Positions 49,643 to 58,808 of a DNA stretch of 62,847 bases are shown one piece after another (the stretch's first letter is position 1; each line of letters begins with the position of its first letter). The position numbers and the translations under genes are program-made. Source of the DNA: Desulfosporosinus sp. Tol-M (GTDB taxonomy: Bacteria > Bacillota > Desulfitobacteriia > Desulfitobacteriales > Desulfitobacteriaceae); contig JQID01000115.1 in the NCBI GenBank assembly GCA_000770645.1, forward strand, positions 1 through 62,847, written 5' to 3'. The notes below the pieces were generated by a model. It did not search any database. It was not told the origin of the DNA and saw nothing but the letters and a program-made list of their open reading frames with translations.

Positions 49643-50346
49643 TGGCAATCAATCCACAAACCAAAACAACCCGAAAGACGCTTGGCGGAGATAAGACTAT
49701 GCGCTTTAGTGGGGGAGAACGTCTAAGTCACTGGGTTCATGCCATTGCCTTCTTTATCTTGCTCTTTACCGGATTGAGTATACTAGGCACCTTTTTTGAA
49801 CCGGTGTCGGTTATCTTCGGTGGGGTTGCAGCTTGTCGGATTATTCACCGCATTGTAGCTGTCATATTTATTGTTGTGGTGGGTTTGCTGTTCTTTGTTG
49901 GAGATACAAGTGGTCACAGGTATTGGTTAAAAGCGGTCTTTACGTGGGGAGAAGCAGAAGTGAAACATGTGATGACCTTCCCGAAGGAGTTTTTCGGATT
50001 TAATACCGATGGAAAGTTTCCACCTCAAGATAAGTTTAATGGGGGAGAAAAAATTAACTCTATGCTCACCATTTTTGGTTCGTTTTTCATCACGGTAAGT
50101 GGGCTCATTATGTGGTTTGCCTCGTATTTCCCCGCTGGTTTAGTTCGTTGGGCTTATCCGGTGCATGACCTGTCGGCATTTATGATGGCAACAGCTATCA
50201 CCGGGCATCTGTATTTGGCTATCATCCACCCGAAGTCCAATCCTGCTCTTAAGGGCATAATCACTGGTTATGTAAAAACCAGTTTTGCGAAACATCACTA
50301 TGGGAAATGGTATGAAAGAGTGAAAAATGAGCAAAATTTAAACTAA
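49642..50346 (+). CDS. Formate dehydrogenase cytochrome b subunit
   Basis: 234 residues with four membrane helices and haem-ligand histidines ('GERLSHWVHAIAFFILLFTGLSI', 'CRIIHRIVAVIF', 'AYPVHDLSAFMMATAITGHLYLAIIHP'). It is a FdnI-like cytochrome b556 that reduces menaquinone. One-base overlap with the Fe-S subunit gene. Confidence 0.93.
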   Translation: MAINPQTKTTRKTLGGDKTMRFSGGERLSHWVHAIAFFILLFTGLSILGTFFEPVSVIFGGVAACRIIHRIVAVIFIVVVGLLFFVGDTSGHRYWLKAVFTWGEAEVKHVMTFPKEFFGFNTDGKFPPQDKFNGGEKINSMLTIFGSFFITVSGLIMWFASYFPAGLVRWAYPVHDLSAFMMATAITGHLYLAIIHPKSNPALKGIITGYVKTSFAKHHYGKWYERVKNEQNLN

Positions 50347-50377
50347 GCAAGTTCGAGTTGCTCACAGTTGGCTTGAG

Positions 50378-50405
50378 AGATTCCCGCTTGTAGAAGTGGG
50401 AATCT
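50378..50405 (+). terminator. Hairpin between the cytochrome b gene and fdhE
   Basis: AGATTCCC-G-CTT / AAG-T-GGGAATCT around GTAG. There is no T-tract, so it may be an attenuator or mRNA-processing site setting lower fdhE expression. Confidence 0.4.
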
Positions 50406-50438
50406 TGGATGGGATGAATGTAAGGGGGAGCTCCTTAA

Positions 50439-51227
50439 ATGGACAAAAATATGCTTGAGCATAAGATGGAAACCGTGGGGAATACAACGATGGAGCAAGC
50501 TTATCAGACCTATAGCCTCCTAAACGAAGAAGTTGGGCGTTGGCAAGATGAGCGGGGTTCTTTCTGGATGGAAGAATTGAGTCCGGCGGAGACTCCTCCT
50601 TACTACCCCTTTGTGGCCTTTCCGGAAACGGTGGTTTTAGAGCTTTGGGAAAGGTTGAATCGGATCAGAGGAGTAATAGTATCCGAATCGGTTTTAAGGG
50701 AAACTTGGCTTGAATTTAAAGCCGGTCAATCTGTGTCAGACCCAGGGTTGTTAAGTTGTCTGCAGATCGCCATAAGCGGTATAGCTCAGCTTTTACGCGC
50801 AAGGATTATGGAAACGAAAAAGGATATGCTTAACGCCCCACTGCAAGATCATCAGGGAGAACTCATCCACGAGAGTGCGGTTTGTCCAATCTGTGGCGAA
50901 GGAACCACGCTTTCCGTACTTGCTCCGCCAAACGGTCAACGCTTCTTGCACTGTACCCTCTGCGGGCAGGAATGGCCAACGAAGCGTGTTGGTTGTATAC
51001 TATGCGGAAGTGAAGAAGCAGCTGAACAAAACTATCTGAATTCAGGGGAATTCCCCGGGGTTGAAGTGGTGGCTTGCGAAGTTTGCGGGCAGTATTTTAA
51101 GGAGTTTGATTTGCGCCAGTTGTCCGTGACAGACTATATTTGGGAAGATGTGAGAACTCTACCGTTAAATTATGCGGTGGAACAATGGTTGGCAGAACAC
51201 GCCAAGGTATCTGGAAAAGTGCAGTGA
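50439..51227 (+). CDS. fdhE: FdhE-like formate dehydrogenase accessory protein
   Basis: 262 residues: a helical N-terminal half and a rubredoxin-like C-terminal half with four CxxC knuckles ('CPICGEG', 'CTLCGQEW', 'CILCGSEE', 'CEVCGQYF'). FdhE is needed in the cytoplasm for maturation of exported formate dehydrogenases before Tat transport. Its place at the end of the operon supports the Tat-dependent nature of FdhA. Confidence 0.92.
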   Translation: MDKNMLEHKMETVGNTTMEQAYQTYSLLNEEVGRWQDERGSFWMEELSPAETPPYYPFVAFPETVVLELWERLNRIRGVIVSESVLRETWLEFKAGQSVSDPGLLSCLQIAISGIAQLLRARIMETKKDMLNAPLQDHQGELIHESAVCPICGEGTTLSVLAPPNGQRFLHCTLCGQEWPTKRVGCILCGSEEAAEQNYLNSGEFPGVEVVACEVCGQYFKEFDLRQLSVTDYIWEDVRTLPLNYAVEQWLAEHAKVSGKVQ

Positions 51228-51317
51228 TGGCATAAGCGGATGTTTATTTAGGATCCGGTTATTCCTTTATGGATCGTATTTTTGACAAAAGTTCAAAGAA
51301 AGCATTAGGATAGTATT

Positions 51318-51358
51318 AAGAAGCGTTCAGATGAATCATTTCTGAGCGCTTCTTTTTT
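51318..51358 (+). terminator. Terminator of the formate dehydrogenase operon
   Basis: AAGAAGCG-T-TCAGA / TCTGA-G-CGCTTCTT followed by TTTT. Confidence 0.85.
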
Positions 51359-51419
51359 AGAGCGGCTATTTAAATTAAATTTCATGTTCGAGTGTTGTGG
51401 GAAGGGAGGCGGAAATTAT

Positions 51420-51449
51420 TTGAAAATATTCACTGAGGTATGTTATAAT
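51420..51449 (+). promoter_or_regulatory. Promoter of prfC
   Basis: -35 TTGAAA (51420-51425), 18-bp spacer, -10 TATAAT (51444-51449) with TG extension (TGTTATAAT). Confidence 0.65.
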
Positions 51450-51564
51450 TAATTTTCATCATCTCTGAGTTAATTATCTGAAGTTCTCTTCATAACATTT
51501 AAACCCATGTATAAATTGTGGAATAGAATATATGAGAAAAAGATAAGTTAAGGAGTAAAAGACA

Positions 51565-53190
51565 TTGAACCAAACGGATTTAAAAGCAGAAATTAATTCT
51601 CGCAAAACATTTGCCATTATCTCCCATCCAGATGCGGGAAAAACAACCTTAACGGAAAAACTGCTCCTTTTTGGCGGGGCAATTCGCGAAGCCGGCTCGG
51701 TCAAAGCCAGAAAAATGGAACGCTATGCTACGTCGGACTGGATGGACCTTGAGCGGCAGCGGGGTATTTCTATTACTTCCAGTGCCCTCCAGTTTAAGTA
51801 TCAGGGATATGTCGTCAACATCCTGGATACGCCGGGTCACCAGGATTTTAGTGAGGATACCTACCGTACCCTGACGGCAGCTGACAGTGCCGTTATGCTG
51901 ATTGACGCCGCTAAAGGGGTTGAAACCCAAACCAAAAAATTGTTTCAGGTCTGTCGAAAACGGGGAATTCCGATTTTTACGTTCATTAATAAGTTCGACC
52001 GTGATGCCAAGGACCCGCTGGATTTAATGGATGAAGTGGAAAAGGTTCTGGGAGTTGAATCCTATGCCATGAATTGGCCGATTGGTATGGGCTCGGATTT
52101 TAAAGGAATTTATGACCGCCATACGGGGCAGGTTGAGCGCTTTACGGAAGGAAGCAGTAAATCCAGTGCTCAGCCACCCATATCCGGAGCCCTCAGTGAT
52201 CCAAACGTACGGGAAGGCATTGGGGAGCTCCTGCTTAACCAGTTAAAGGAGGAAATTGACCTTTTGGATTTGGCCGGAAATACCTTTTCGAGGGAACGAG
52301 TAAACCGGGGAGAAGTAACGCCGGTGTTTTTTGGGAGTGCACTCTATAACTTCGGCGTACCGAATTTTTTGCGCAGCTTCCTGGATTTGGCGCCTGCCCC
52401 GCAGCCCCGCAGTACGAATCAGGGCGAGTTAAATCCGGCAACCCCCAGTTTTTCCGGGTATATATTCAAAATCCAGGCGAATATGAATGCCCAGCACCGG
52501 GACCGTATCGCGTTTATCCGGATTTGTTCCGGTCGCTATGAACGGGGTATGAACGTGCTGCATACCCGTTCCCATAGACGACTTCGACTCGCTCAACCGC
52601 AACAGTTGTTTGCCCAGGAACGAACAATTCTTGAAGAGGCGTTTGCCGGCGATATTATTGGGGTTCATGATAGCGGGCTTTTAAGGATCGGAGATGTTCT
52701 CACGGAAAAAGATGGGCTGCAGTTTGAAGCGATGCCTTTCTTTAACCCCGAAAACTTTGCCCGGATCAATATTGCCAACGCTTTAAAACGCAAACAATTT
52801 ATTAAAGGGATTCAAGAACTGCAGGAAGAAGGAGCTATCCATGTCTTCCGTGATCTCCATGTCGGGGTAGAGGCTCCGATCATCGGGGTTGTCGGGCAAT
52901 TGCAGTTTGAAGTATTAGAATACCGCTTGCGAGAAGAGTATGGGGTTCAGGTAGATATTCAACACCTTCCCTTTGAAATCGTACGCTGGGTTGAAAAAGA
53001 GGAAAAGACTATTAAGCTGCTGACCGAATCAAGCATGAGTACGGTAGTGCTGGATAAAGATGATAACTATGCTGTTTTGTTATTGGATGAATGGAAGGCA
53101 AACTGGTTAAGTGAGCGTTATGATATTGAATTTTATGTGCAGCCCCAGGTCATGATCTCCGGTCAGCTTCATCAGGAGCAGCAACTTTAA
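51565..53190 (+). CDS. prfC: Peptide chain release factor 3
   Basis: 541 residues of the EF-G-like GTPase family: P-loop 'SHPDAGKTTLTEKLL', 'ILDTPGHQDFSEDTYRTLTAADSAVMLIDAAKGVE', 'FINKFDRDAKDPLDLMDEVE', then RF3 domains II and III. It removes RF1/RF2 from ribosomes after peptide release. TTG start with AAGGAG upstream. The 3' end overlaps the convergent CBO0543 gene by 41 bases. Confidence 0.95.
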   Translation: MNQTDLKAEINSRKTFAIISHPDAGKTTLTEKLLLFGGAIREAGSVKARKMERYATSDWMDLERQRGISITSSALQFKYQGYVVNILDTPGHQDFSEDTYRTLTAADSAVMLIDAAKGVETQTKKLFQVCRKRGIPIFTFINKFDRDAKDPLDLMDEVEKVLGVESYAMNWPIGMGSDFKGIYDRHTGQVERFTEGSSKSSAQPPISGALSDPNVREGIGELLLNQLKEEIDLLDLAGNTFSRERVNRGEVTPVFFGSALYNFGVPNFLRSFLDLAPAPQPRSTNQGELNPATPSFSGYIFKIQANMNAQHRDRIAFIRICSGRYERGMNVLHTRSHRRLRLAQPQQLFAQERTILEEAFAGDIIGVHDSGLLRIGDVLTEKDGLQFEAMPFFNPENFARINIANALKRKQFIKGIQELQEEGAIHVFRDLHVGVEAPIIGVVGQLQFEVLEYRLREEYGVQVDIQHLPFEIVRWVEKEEKTIKLLTESSMSTVVLDKDDNYAVLLLDEWKANWLSERYDIEFYVQPQVMISGQLHQEQQL

Positions 53191-53740
53191 GAAATTTTTC
53201 CTGCAAGGATAACATTTTATTGACAAATAATCTCCCAAAAACTGCTAATAAAATATAAATTGGAAATGAATATTCAAATTTCCAATAAATTAATTGGTAT
53301 TGTTTGATGTACACTGCTAGTGGCTCAACAACAAATGCTAAAACCAGGGCAACAATTGTATTTGTAAACAGGAATTGCTTCCAGGCGTTGTAACGCTGAT
53401 AGATTAGCATGTAAATAATAGGCACCAAGACGAAATCTACGGGAAAAAGCAACGGAATTTGGGGAAGTATTCTTATGGGGTAATTCCATAGCATTGACTC
53501 TGAACCCGCTACATCAAGAAAGGTTGCTGAAGTACTTATAATGAACCCAAATACCGTTATTTCGAGTATCCTTCGTCTATCTACCAGTTTCCACCATAAT
53601 AATAATGGTAAGCTTACGCTAGCTATCCCAAGCCACCATTGCCAGGTGAACACCTCATACTTAACCCAGTGTTCTATGGATAACTGTTTATACATTATCT
53701 TAGTTTGAATCATTTGATTAATCAGTTCTGACTCGTTCAT
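53150..53740 (-). CDS. CBO0543-family membrane protein
   Basis: 196 residues with about five membrane helices ('WQWWLGIASVSLPLLLWWKLVDRRRILEITVFGFIISTSATFLDV', 'ALVLAFVVEPLAVYI'). The spacing of Trp, Pro and Glu matches the CBO0543 family of spore-former membrane proteins of unknown function. The C-terminus is antisense to the prfC tail. Confidence 0.78.
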   Translation of the reverse strand: MNESELINQMIQTKIMYKQLSIEHWVKYEVFTWQWWLGIASVSLPLLLWWKLVDRRRILEITVFGFIISTSATFLDVAGSESMLWNYPIRILPQIPLLFPVDFVLVPIIYMLIYQRYNAWKQFLFTNTIVALVLAFVVEPLAVYIKQYQLIYWKFEYSFPIYILLAVFGRLFVNKMLSLQEKFLKVAAPDEADRRS

Positions 53741-53786
53741 AAAACCTAATGCCCCCCAAATAAGTAAATCCTTAAAAATACTTTTC

Positions 53787-53943
53787 TTAATTCAGATTTA
53801 ACTTTCGAACCCCGAGAGCATGGTTTTCCCAAAGTAAGTCATGAACCATCTCCATTTGAGCTTCTTGACACTCAATGATTAGGACAACCTCTGTTGCCTT
53901 TGATTTTTTCCGCCTATTATCGTATTTTTTAGTGGTTAGCAAC
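53787..53943 (-). pseudogene. Detached C-terminal remnant of the upstream membrane protein
   Basis: Immediately after the stop of the 282-residue gene, another frame reads 'KYDNRRKKSKATEVVLIIEC' and then 'MEMVHDLLWENHALGVRKL', a plausible protein tail. It has no start of its own. I read it as the end of the same ancestral gene, cut off by an internal deletion with frameshift. Confidence 0.45.
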
Positions 53944-54792
53944 TTAATAATAATTTGAATGGTCAAATGTCGAGACAATATACATACCATCACCGCTTCC
54001 AGCCATCTTGTCAACGGGCATTTTAAAGTTTTTATTTTCATAATTCTTCTTGAGAAATTTAGTTTGTTCCCAATCAAATAAGTTATTTCTTGATACAGCA
54101 CTTACATAAGCATCATAGACAGCAAAGAGCCAGACACTCGGAAGATTTAAGAACCATTGTGGATTAAGAATAGATTTAGCGTAGGCAAACTGGCCCAGGA
54201 GTGTGTTATGGAGAGCAGGAAGCAGTTTGGCCTGCTGAACAATCACTATAAACCAAACTATTATAAACAAGGCACTTGGGATCCGATGAATTAAGATCTG
54301 TCCCAGGCTGGGCATCATTGCTGACCATAGAGCCGCATTCCAGGGTGTTCGCTTATCGATATAATTAATTTCAATTGAATTGATGTTAAACGTCTTAACT
54401 TCGGCGTCTTCTCTGGAGGCTAAGATATATTGATGATTCAGGTCAACTGTAGATCGATAGGAATCCCAAACGCCGAAAATATACGTAGGAATATATAGCA
54501 GTACCCAGTTTAGATCAAGAATGTCTTTGGCCATTTGGAGTCTGCCTGTAAAGGAATAGAGAATGGCCAGGTTAATATGGGCTTGCGAATTCACGAAAAG
54601 TTCCCAAAGAAACAAAAGATAGCCCATTAGGTATTTTGATAACAATAAGTGACCTAAGCCGGGGAAGGCCAGAGACCAAAAAGCAACTACAAATGGGCTT
54701 CTTAAATGAAGTTGAGTTGTACCAAGTGTACTGACATAGGCCAGGTAACGTCGTCCAGCTGAATTGGATGCGGGATGGTCCACTTTATGCAC
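53944..54792 (-). CDS. Membrane protein with internally duplicated domain, probably 3'-truncated
   Basis: 282 residues made of two similar halves. 'PFVVAFWSLAFPGLGHLLLSKYLMGYLLFLWELFVN' (about 33-68) matches 'PWNAALWSAMMPSLGQILIHRIPSALFIIVWFIVIV' (about 150-185), and 'LDLNWVLLYIPTYIFGVWDSYRSTVDLN' matches 'LNPQWFLNLPSVWLFAVYDAYVSAVSRN'. Each half has two or three membrane helices. The end 'MYIVSTFDHSNYY' is the start of another domain that is cut short. No known function. Confidence 0.65.
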   Translation of the reverse strand: MHKVDHPASNSAGRRYLAYVSTLGTTQLHLRSPFVVAFWSLAFPGLGHLLLSKYLMGYLLFLWELFVNSQAHINLAILYSFTGRLQMAKDILDLNWVLLYIPTYIFGVWDSYRSTVDLNHQYILASREDAEVKTFNINSIEINYIDKRTPWNAALWSAMMPSLGQILIHRIPSALFIIVWFIVIVQQAKLLPALHNTLLGQFAYAKSILNPQWFLNLPSVWLFAVYDAYVSAVSRNNLFDWEQTKFLKKNYENKNFKMPVDKMAGSGDGMYIVSTFDHSNYY

Positions 54793-55045
54793 TCCTAATA
54801 ATTATTTATTTAGTATACCCGTCTAATCATGAAAAATCCAAGCTCTTAGGCACCCTTTAGGACGGGTGGGTTTTTCTTTTTTACTTGCGTAATTGCTTTT
54901 TTTTGCTCCACGAGGCGATGTTCTGAGTTCGGAACCTTGTGAGTAATGCTTTCCTAATTTTTTTACATAGTTGACAAGGAATTTCAGCATTTGTGGCGAA
55001 TTCTAAGACAAAAGAGTAGTTGAGGGGTTTTGAGGGGTTAATTGA

Positions 55046-56230
55046 ATGATAAGAATACGTTTTCTATATAGGACAACCTTAGTCATAAGCCTGGGAGTCA
55101 GTCTTTTAGTCGCTTCAGTAATCCCGGTTCAAGCCGATGATTTGCAGCAGCAGCTCAATCAATCAAAACAACAAGTCGATCAGCTAAATGGGGTTTTACA
55201 GATACAGAAAGATAAAGTGGCGAGTGTAGCGCCACAGGTTTTGGCACTAAAGCAATCTGTTCAGACTTTGAAGAACAGTATGGAGCGGGAACAACTATTA
55301 CTGACTGAGGAACAACAGAACCTAAAGAGATTGGAAGAAAAGCAAAAAAAACTTGAGAAACAGCGGCAGGAGTATATTCAAGCGCTGGGACAATTCCTGA
55401 AGAGTAATTATGAAGAAGGTGTAACAACTTATTTAGCTGTGCTGTTCGAGGCCAGCAGTTTATCGGACTTTATTGACCGCGCGGACAAGATTCAGATGAT
55501 CGTAGGCAGTTATAGTAAGCTGCAAAAGGATCTTGCAGCGTTGAACGAAACCATGAACAATCAGAAAGAACTCATCAAACAAAAGCAGAATACAATCCAG
55601 GCTTCAATCCAGGAAAAAGCACAAACCCAGCAAGCTGTGCAACAAACCCTGGACAAGCAGCAAACTATCCTTGCTCAATTAAGCAAAGATGAAAATACGG
55701 CTCTGAATGCTTCTTTAGCTGCACAAGCTAATGTGAGTAGGGTACAAAGATTGATCGAGCAAGAAGCGCTTGAAGCAGACTATGCTGCTCGGGAGAAGTC
55801 CTCTGGTATTTCGCGGGGAGCAAATTCGGGCGGAGGGGTTTCAGGAACTGTTAAAGTTTCAGGCGGTGCCCAAAAAATTCATAGCTTTGCGGCGCAATTT
55901 CTTGGCACGCCATATGTCTGGGGAGGCACGACCCCTTCTGGATTTGACTGTTCGGGTTTTGTGCAATACGTCTATCGTAATAATGGCGTTTCTTTGAGTC
56001 GAACTTCAGAACAGCAGTTTCACAATGGAGTTTCCGTTTCGCGTTCGGAATTACGGCCGGGAGATTTAGTATTTTTTCACACATACTCTTCAGGTGCTTC
56101 CCATGTCGGAATCTATGTCGGTAATAACACGATGATTCATTCGTCTAGTGGTGGTGTAACTTACGATGACATGGCAAATACCTATTATGCAGCACGGTAT
56201 CTGGGCGCTCGGCGTGTCCTGGTGCCTTAA
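55046..56230 (+). CDS. NlpC/P60 cell-wall endopeptidase with coiled coil (CwlO-like)
   Basis: 394 residues: signal peptide (cut after 'VIPVQA', about residue 30), a long coiled coil (31-245, 'LQQQLNQSKQQVDQLNGVLQIQKDKV'), a Gly/Ser linker, and a C-terminal NlpC/P60 domain. The catalytic Cys is in 'GFDCSGFVQYVY', with His in 'SHVGIYVG' and a third residue in 'MIHSSSGG'. It hydrolyses D-Glu-mDAP bonds in peptidoglycan; the coiled coil is probably controlled by FtsEX-like partners as in CwlO. Confidence 0.92.
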   Translation: MIRIRFLYRTTLVISLGVSLLVASVIPVQADDLQQQLNQSKQQVDQLNGVLQIQKDKVASVAPQVLALKQSVQTLKNSMEREQLLLTEEQQNLKRLEEKQKKLEKQRQEYIQALGQFLKSNYEEGVTTYLAVLFEASSLSDFIDRADKIQMIVGSYSKLQKDLAALNETMNNQKELIKQKQNTIQASIQEKAQTQQAVQQTLDKQQTILAQLSKDENTALNASLAAQANVSRVQRLIEQEALEADYAAREKSSGISRGANSGGGVSGTVKVSGGAQKIHSFAAQFLGTPYVWGGTTPSGFDCSGFVQYVYRNNGVSLSRTSEQQFHNGVSVSRSELRPGDLVFFHTYSSGASHVGIYVGNNTMIHSSSGGVTYDDMANTYYAARYLGARRVLVP

Positions 56231-56253
56231 ACAAAGAAATGCGGAGGGGTCAT

Positions 56254-56348
56254 GACTCGCACAGGACGTTCGAGATAAGGGCGCTGTCCAGGGATGAACG
56301 AGTATCCCTGTAACCAAGGACTCGAACAGGACGTTCGAGATTAGAGCG
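56254..56348 (+). repeat. 30-bp imperfect direct repeat (two copies)
   Basis: Copy 1 is 56254-56283 and copy 2 is 56319-56348, sharing GACTCG-ACAGGACGTTCGAGAT with a few differences. The copies are 65 bp apart. Between them is a small hairpin CAGGGAT/ATCCCTG (56289-56310). Confidence 0.8.
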
Positions 56349-56400
56349 TCGCCAAGGATGGCTAGATGCCGTATGGCGGGAAGGGACCGCTGAATAACAT

Positions 56401-56446
56401 AAATAAGCCCGTGAACTCCAAGTAAGGAGAAATTCACGGGCTTATC
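56401..56446. terminator. Bidirectional terminator between NlpC/P60 and RHH genes
   Basis: AATAAGCCCGTGAA / TTCACGGGCTTATC around a 17-base loop, between convergent genes. Confidence 0.8.
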
Positions 56447-56461
56447 TAATGATATTGCGTA

Positions 56462-56647
56462 CTATTTAACATCTTCTAATGTTTCCGGACTGACTCTGTC
56501 GTTTAAACGCCCAGCATGGCGAACTGCCTCCCGAAGTAAAAATTCAATGTGGGCATTGGCGCTGCGAAATTCATCGGCAGCCCAACGCTCCAGAGCGGTA
56601 TAAAGTTTGGGATCAAGCCGTAAGGGGAATTGTTTTTTTATTGCCAT
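56462..56647 (-). CDS. Ribbon-helix-helix (Arc-like) DNA-binding protein
   Basis: 61 residues: '[43 protein letters not shown]'. This is an RHH fold with the DNA-contacting strand 'FPLRLD', as in Arc and HicB-tail antitoxins. It follows an SPFH gene by about 80 bases on the same strand and may regulate it. ATG 56647 is chosen, since the frame upstream has no site. Confidence 0.85.
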   Translation of the reverse strand: MAIKKQFPLRLDPKLYTALERWAADEFRSANAHIEFLLREAVRHAGRLNDRVSPETLEDVK

Positions 56648-56724
56648 ATTTATCCACATCCGATATCAAGCTGCTGTTCTGGGGTTATAGATTGAATAAA
56701 CGAGAATCTAAGAAACGAGTATCT

Positions 56725-57567
56725 TTAATAGACTGTCCCCGTATTAATGACCGGTTGGACAGCGCGTTCGGAAACGACTGCCACTAAGAGATTATTAATC
56801 ATAGCCGCCTTGCGTTCTTCGTCCAGTTTAACGACGCCATCTTTTTCGATCCGCTCAACAGCCATCTGAACCATGCCCACAGCACCTTCCACGATTATTT
56901 GACGGGCGGAGAGGATAGCTGAAGCCTGTTGTCGTTGCAGCATTGCGCCTGCAATTTCAGTAGCATAGGCTAAATGGGTAAGACGGGCTTCGCTCACTTC
57001 AACACCAGCGAGTGCGAGGCGTTGTCGCAATTCTTGCATCAATTCAGTGGATACCTCTTCAGGATTACTTCTTAAGGAAAGACCCTTGGATTCAAAATTA
57101 TCATAAGCATAACGAGTTGCCACGTGTCGCAAAGCCGTTTCACTTTGGATTTCAACGAATTGCTCATATTTCTCGACATCAAAAATTGCCTTGGCTGTAT
57201 CAACTACGCGAAAAACGACAACGGCAGCAATCTCAACCGGATTACCCTCAATGTCATTGACTTTGAGGGTTTTACTGTTAAAATTCCGTACGCGCAATGA
57301 AACCCCTTTACGTACCGCTAATGGAACACTTAACCATAATCCGGGTTCGCGGATCGTCCCGAGATAACTTCCAAAAAAGACCAGTGCATAGGACTTATTC
57401 GGTTGAACCACTAAAATACCGGTTCCAAGAATAACTACAATAATTAGCAGAGAAATTCCCACCAAGAAGTATTCTTGGATAAGTAGGGCAATTCCACCGA
57501 TCAAGAGGGCAAGCATAAAGATCAAGGCAAGATAACCGTTAACGGCCCACGCTTTCTTTTCGATCAT
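56725..57567 (-). CDS. SPFH/Band 7 (stomatin-like) membrane scaffold protein
   Basis: 280 residues: two N-terminal membrane helices (12-55), then the SPFH domain ('[79 protein letters not shown]') and a helical C-terminus ('[35 protein letters not shown]'). Such proteins organise membrane microdomains. Paired with the downstream RHH gene. Confidence 0.9.
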   Translation of the reverse strand: MIEKKAWAVNGYLALIFMLALLIGGIALLIQEYFLVGISLLIIVVILGTGILVVQPNKSYALVFFGSYLGTIREPGLWLSVPLAVRKGVSLRVRNFNSKTLKVNDIEGNPVEIAAVVVFRVVDTAKAIFDVEKYEQFVEIQSETALRHVATRYAYDNFESKGLSLRSNPEEVSTELMQELRQRLALAGVEVSEARLTHLAYATEIAGAMLQRQQASAILSARQIIVEGAVGMVQMAVERIEKDGVVKLDEERKAAMINNLLVAVVSERAVQPVINTGTVY

Positions 57568-57750
57568 TTTGGTAGCCTCCTAAAAGTTTATTCAGATTCA
57601 TTTTGATAGCAATATGATATCACTTTCATACAGAAATGTAAAGAGAATTGAGATGATGAGTACAAAATAGAGAAAATGGTCATTTTAATTTAGTAAGGAC
57701 TGTTTAATAGAATGCGGTATTAAGACTAATTACGGAAGGTGTGAAAGTAA

Positions 57751-58620
57751 ATGACCCAGGCTAGTATTCCTCAACCAACATTTCCGGCTCAACACCAAGA
57801 TCAACAACCAGGCTTTGAATCTCTTATGAATCCCAAACCTGTTGCCGAAGACGCAGCGTATTTGGGAAGTGCAAAGTTAAAAGGAAAAGTCGCCATCATC
57901 AGTGGAGGAGATAGTGGGATAGGTCGTGCGGTAGCAATCGCCTATGCTAAAGAAGGGGCCGATGTTGTGATAGCTCATTTGCAAGAACATGACGATGCCT
58001 TGGAAACGAAAGCGCGGATAGAACAATTGGGACACCGCTGTTTAGTTGTAGCGGGAGATATTGGCGATGAGGTCTTCTGTCAGGAAATCGTCAATCAGAC
58101 GATACAAGCTTTTAGAAAAATTGATATTCTTGTCAACAATGCAGGAGAACAACACCCGCAGAATAGTTTGCTTGACGTGACGACTGCACAGCTCGAAAGA
58201 ACCTTTCGTACCAACATATTGAGTTACTTTTTTTTAGTCAAAGCTGCGTTACCCTATCTTAAATCGGGGGGTGTTATTATCAATACGACCTCGATCACGG
58301 CATATGAGGGGCACGACCAACTGATCGATTATGCGGCGACTAAAGGGGCAGTCGTTTCCTTTACCCGTTCCCTGTCCGAATCACTTTGTAAATTGGGGAT
58401 TCGTGTCAACGGAGTCGCCCCGGGTCCTGTCTGGACGCCTTTAATCCCCTCCTCCTTTCAAGAGGAGCATGTCGCGACCTTTGGCAGTACAACACCCATG
58501 AAACGAGCTGGTCAACCCAAAGAGTTGGCACCGGCTTATGTGTTTTTGGCTTCCGAGGATTCCTCATATATGTCCGGACAGATCCTTCACCTCAACGGGG
58601 GTACTATTGTCAGCGGTTAA
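57751..58620 (+). CDS. SDR-family oxidoreductase (general-stress type)
   Basis: 289 residues: NAD(P)-binding 'VAIISGGDSGIGRAVAIAYAKEGADV', 'DILVNNAGEQHPQNSL', and catalytic Tyr-x3-Lys in 'LIDYAATKGAVVSF'. The ~45-residue N-terminal extension is characteristic of the Bacillus YdaD/YhxC general stress group. Substrate unknown. Monocistronic. Confidence 0.9.
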   Translation: MTQASIPQPTFPAQHQDQQPGFESLMNPKPVAEDAAYLGSAKLKGKVAIISGGDSGIGRAVAIAYAKEGADVVIAHLQEHDDALETKARIEQLGHRCLVVAGDIGDEVFCQEIVNQTIQAFRKIDILVNNAGEQHPQNSLLDVTTAQLERTFRTNILSYFFLVKAALPYLKSGGVIINTTSITAYEGHDQLIDYAATKGAVVSFTRSLSESLCKLGIRVNGVAPGPVWTPLIPSSFQEEHVATFGSTTPMKRAGQPKELAPAYVFLASEDSSYMSGQILHLNGGTIVSG

Positions 58621-58808
58621 TACCAAATTATCTCATATAACGGGGAAACAAATATATAAGTAAAATTTGTCTAAGGCATGGTGAATAATGGTTCGGGCTA
58701 ATAAAAAGGTCGAAATTTATTCTGAATTATCGGCCTAAAAAGGTTATAATAAGGAAGAGTAGAAATAATGTCCTCAAATAATGGGTGAAATGGGAGAGGA
58801 ACTAGGGA

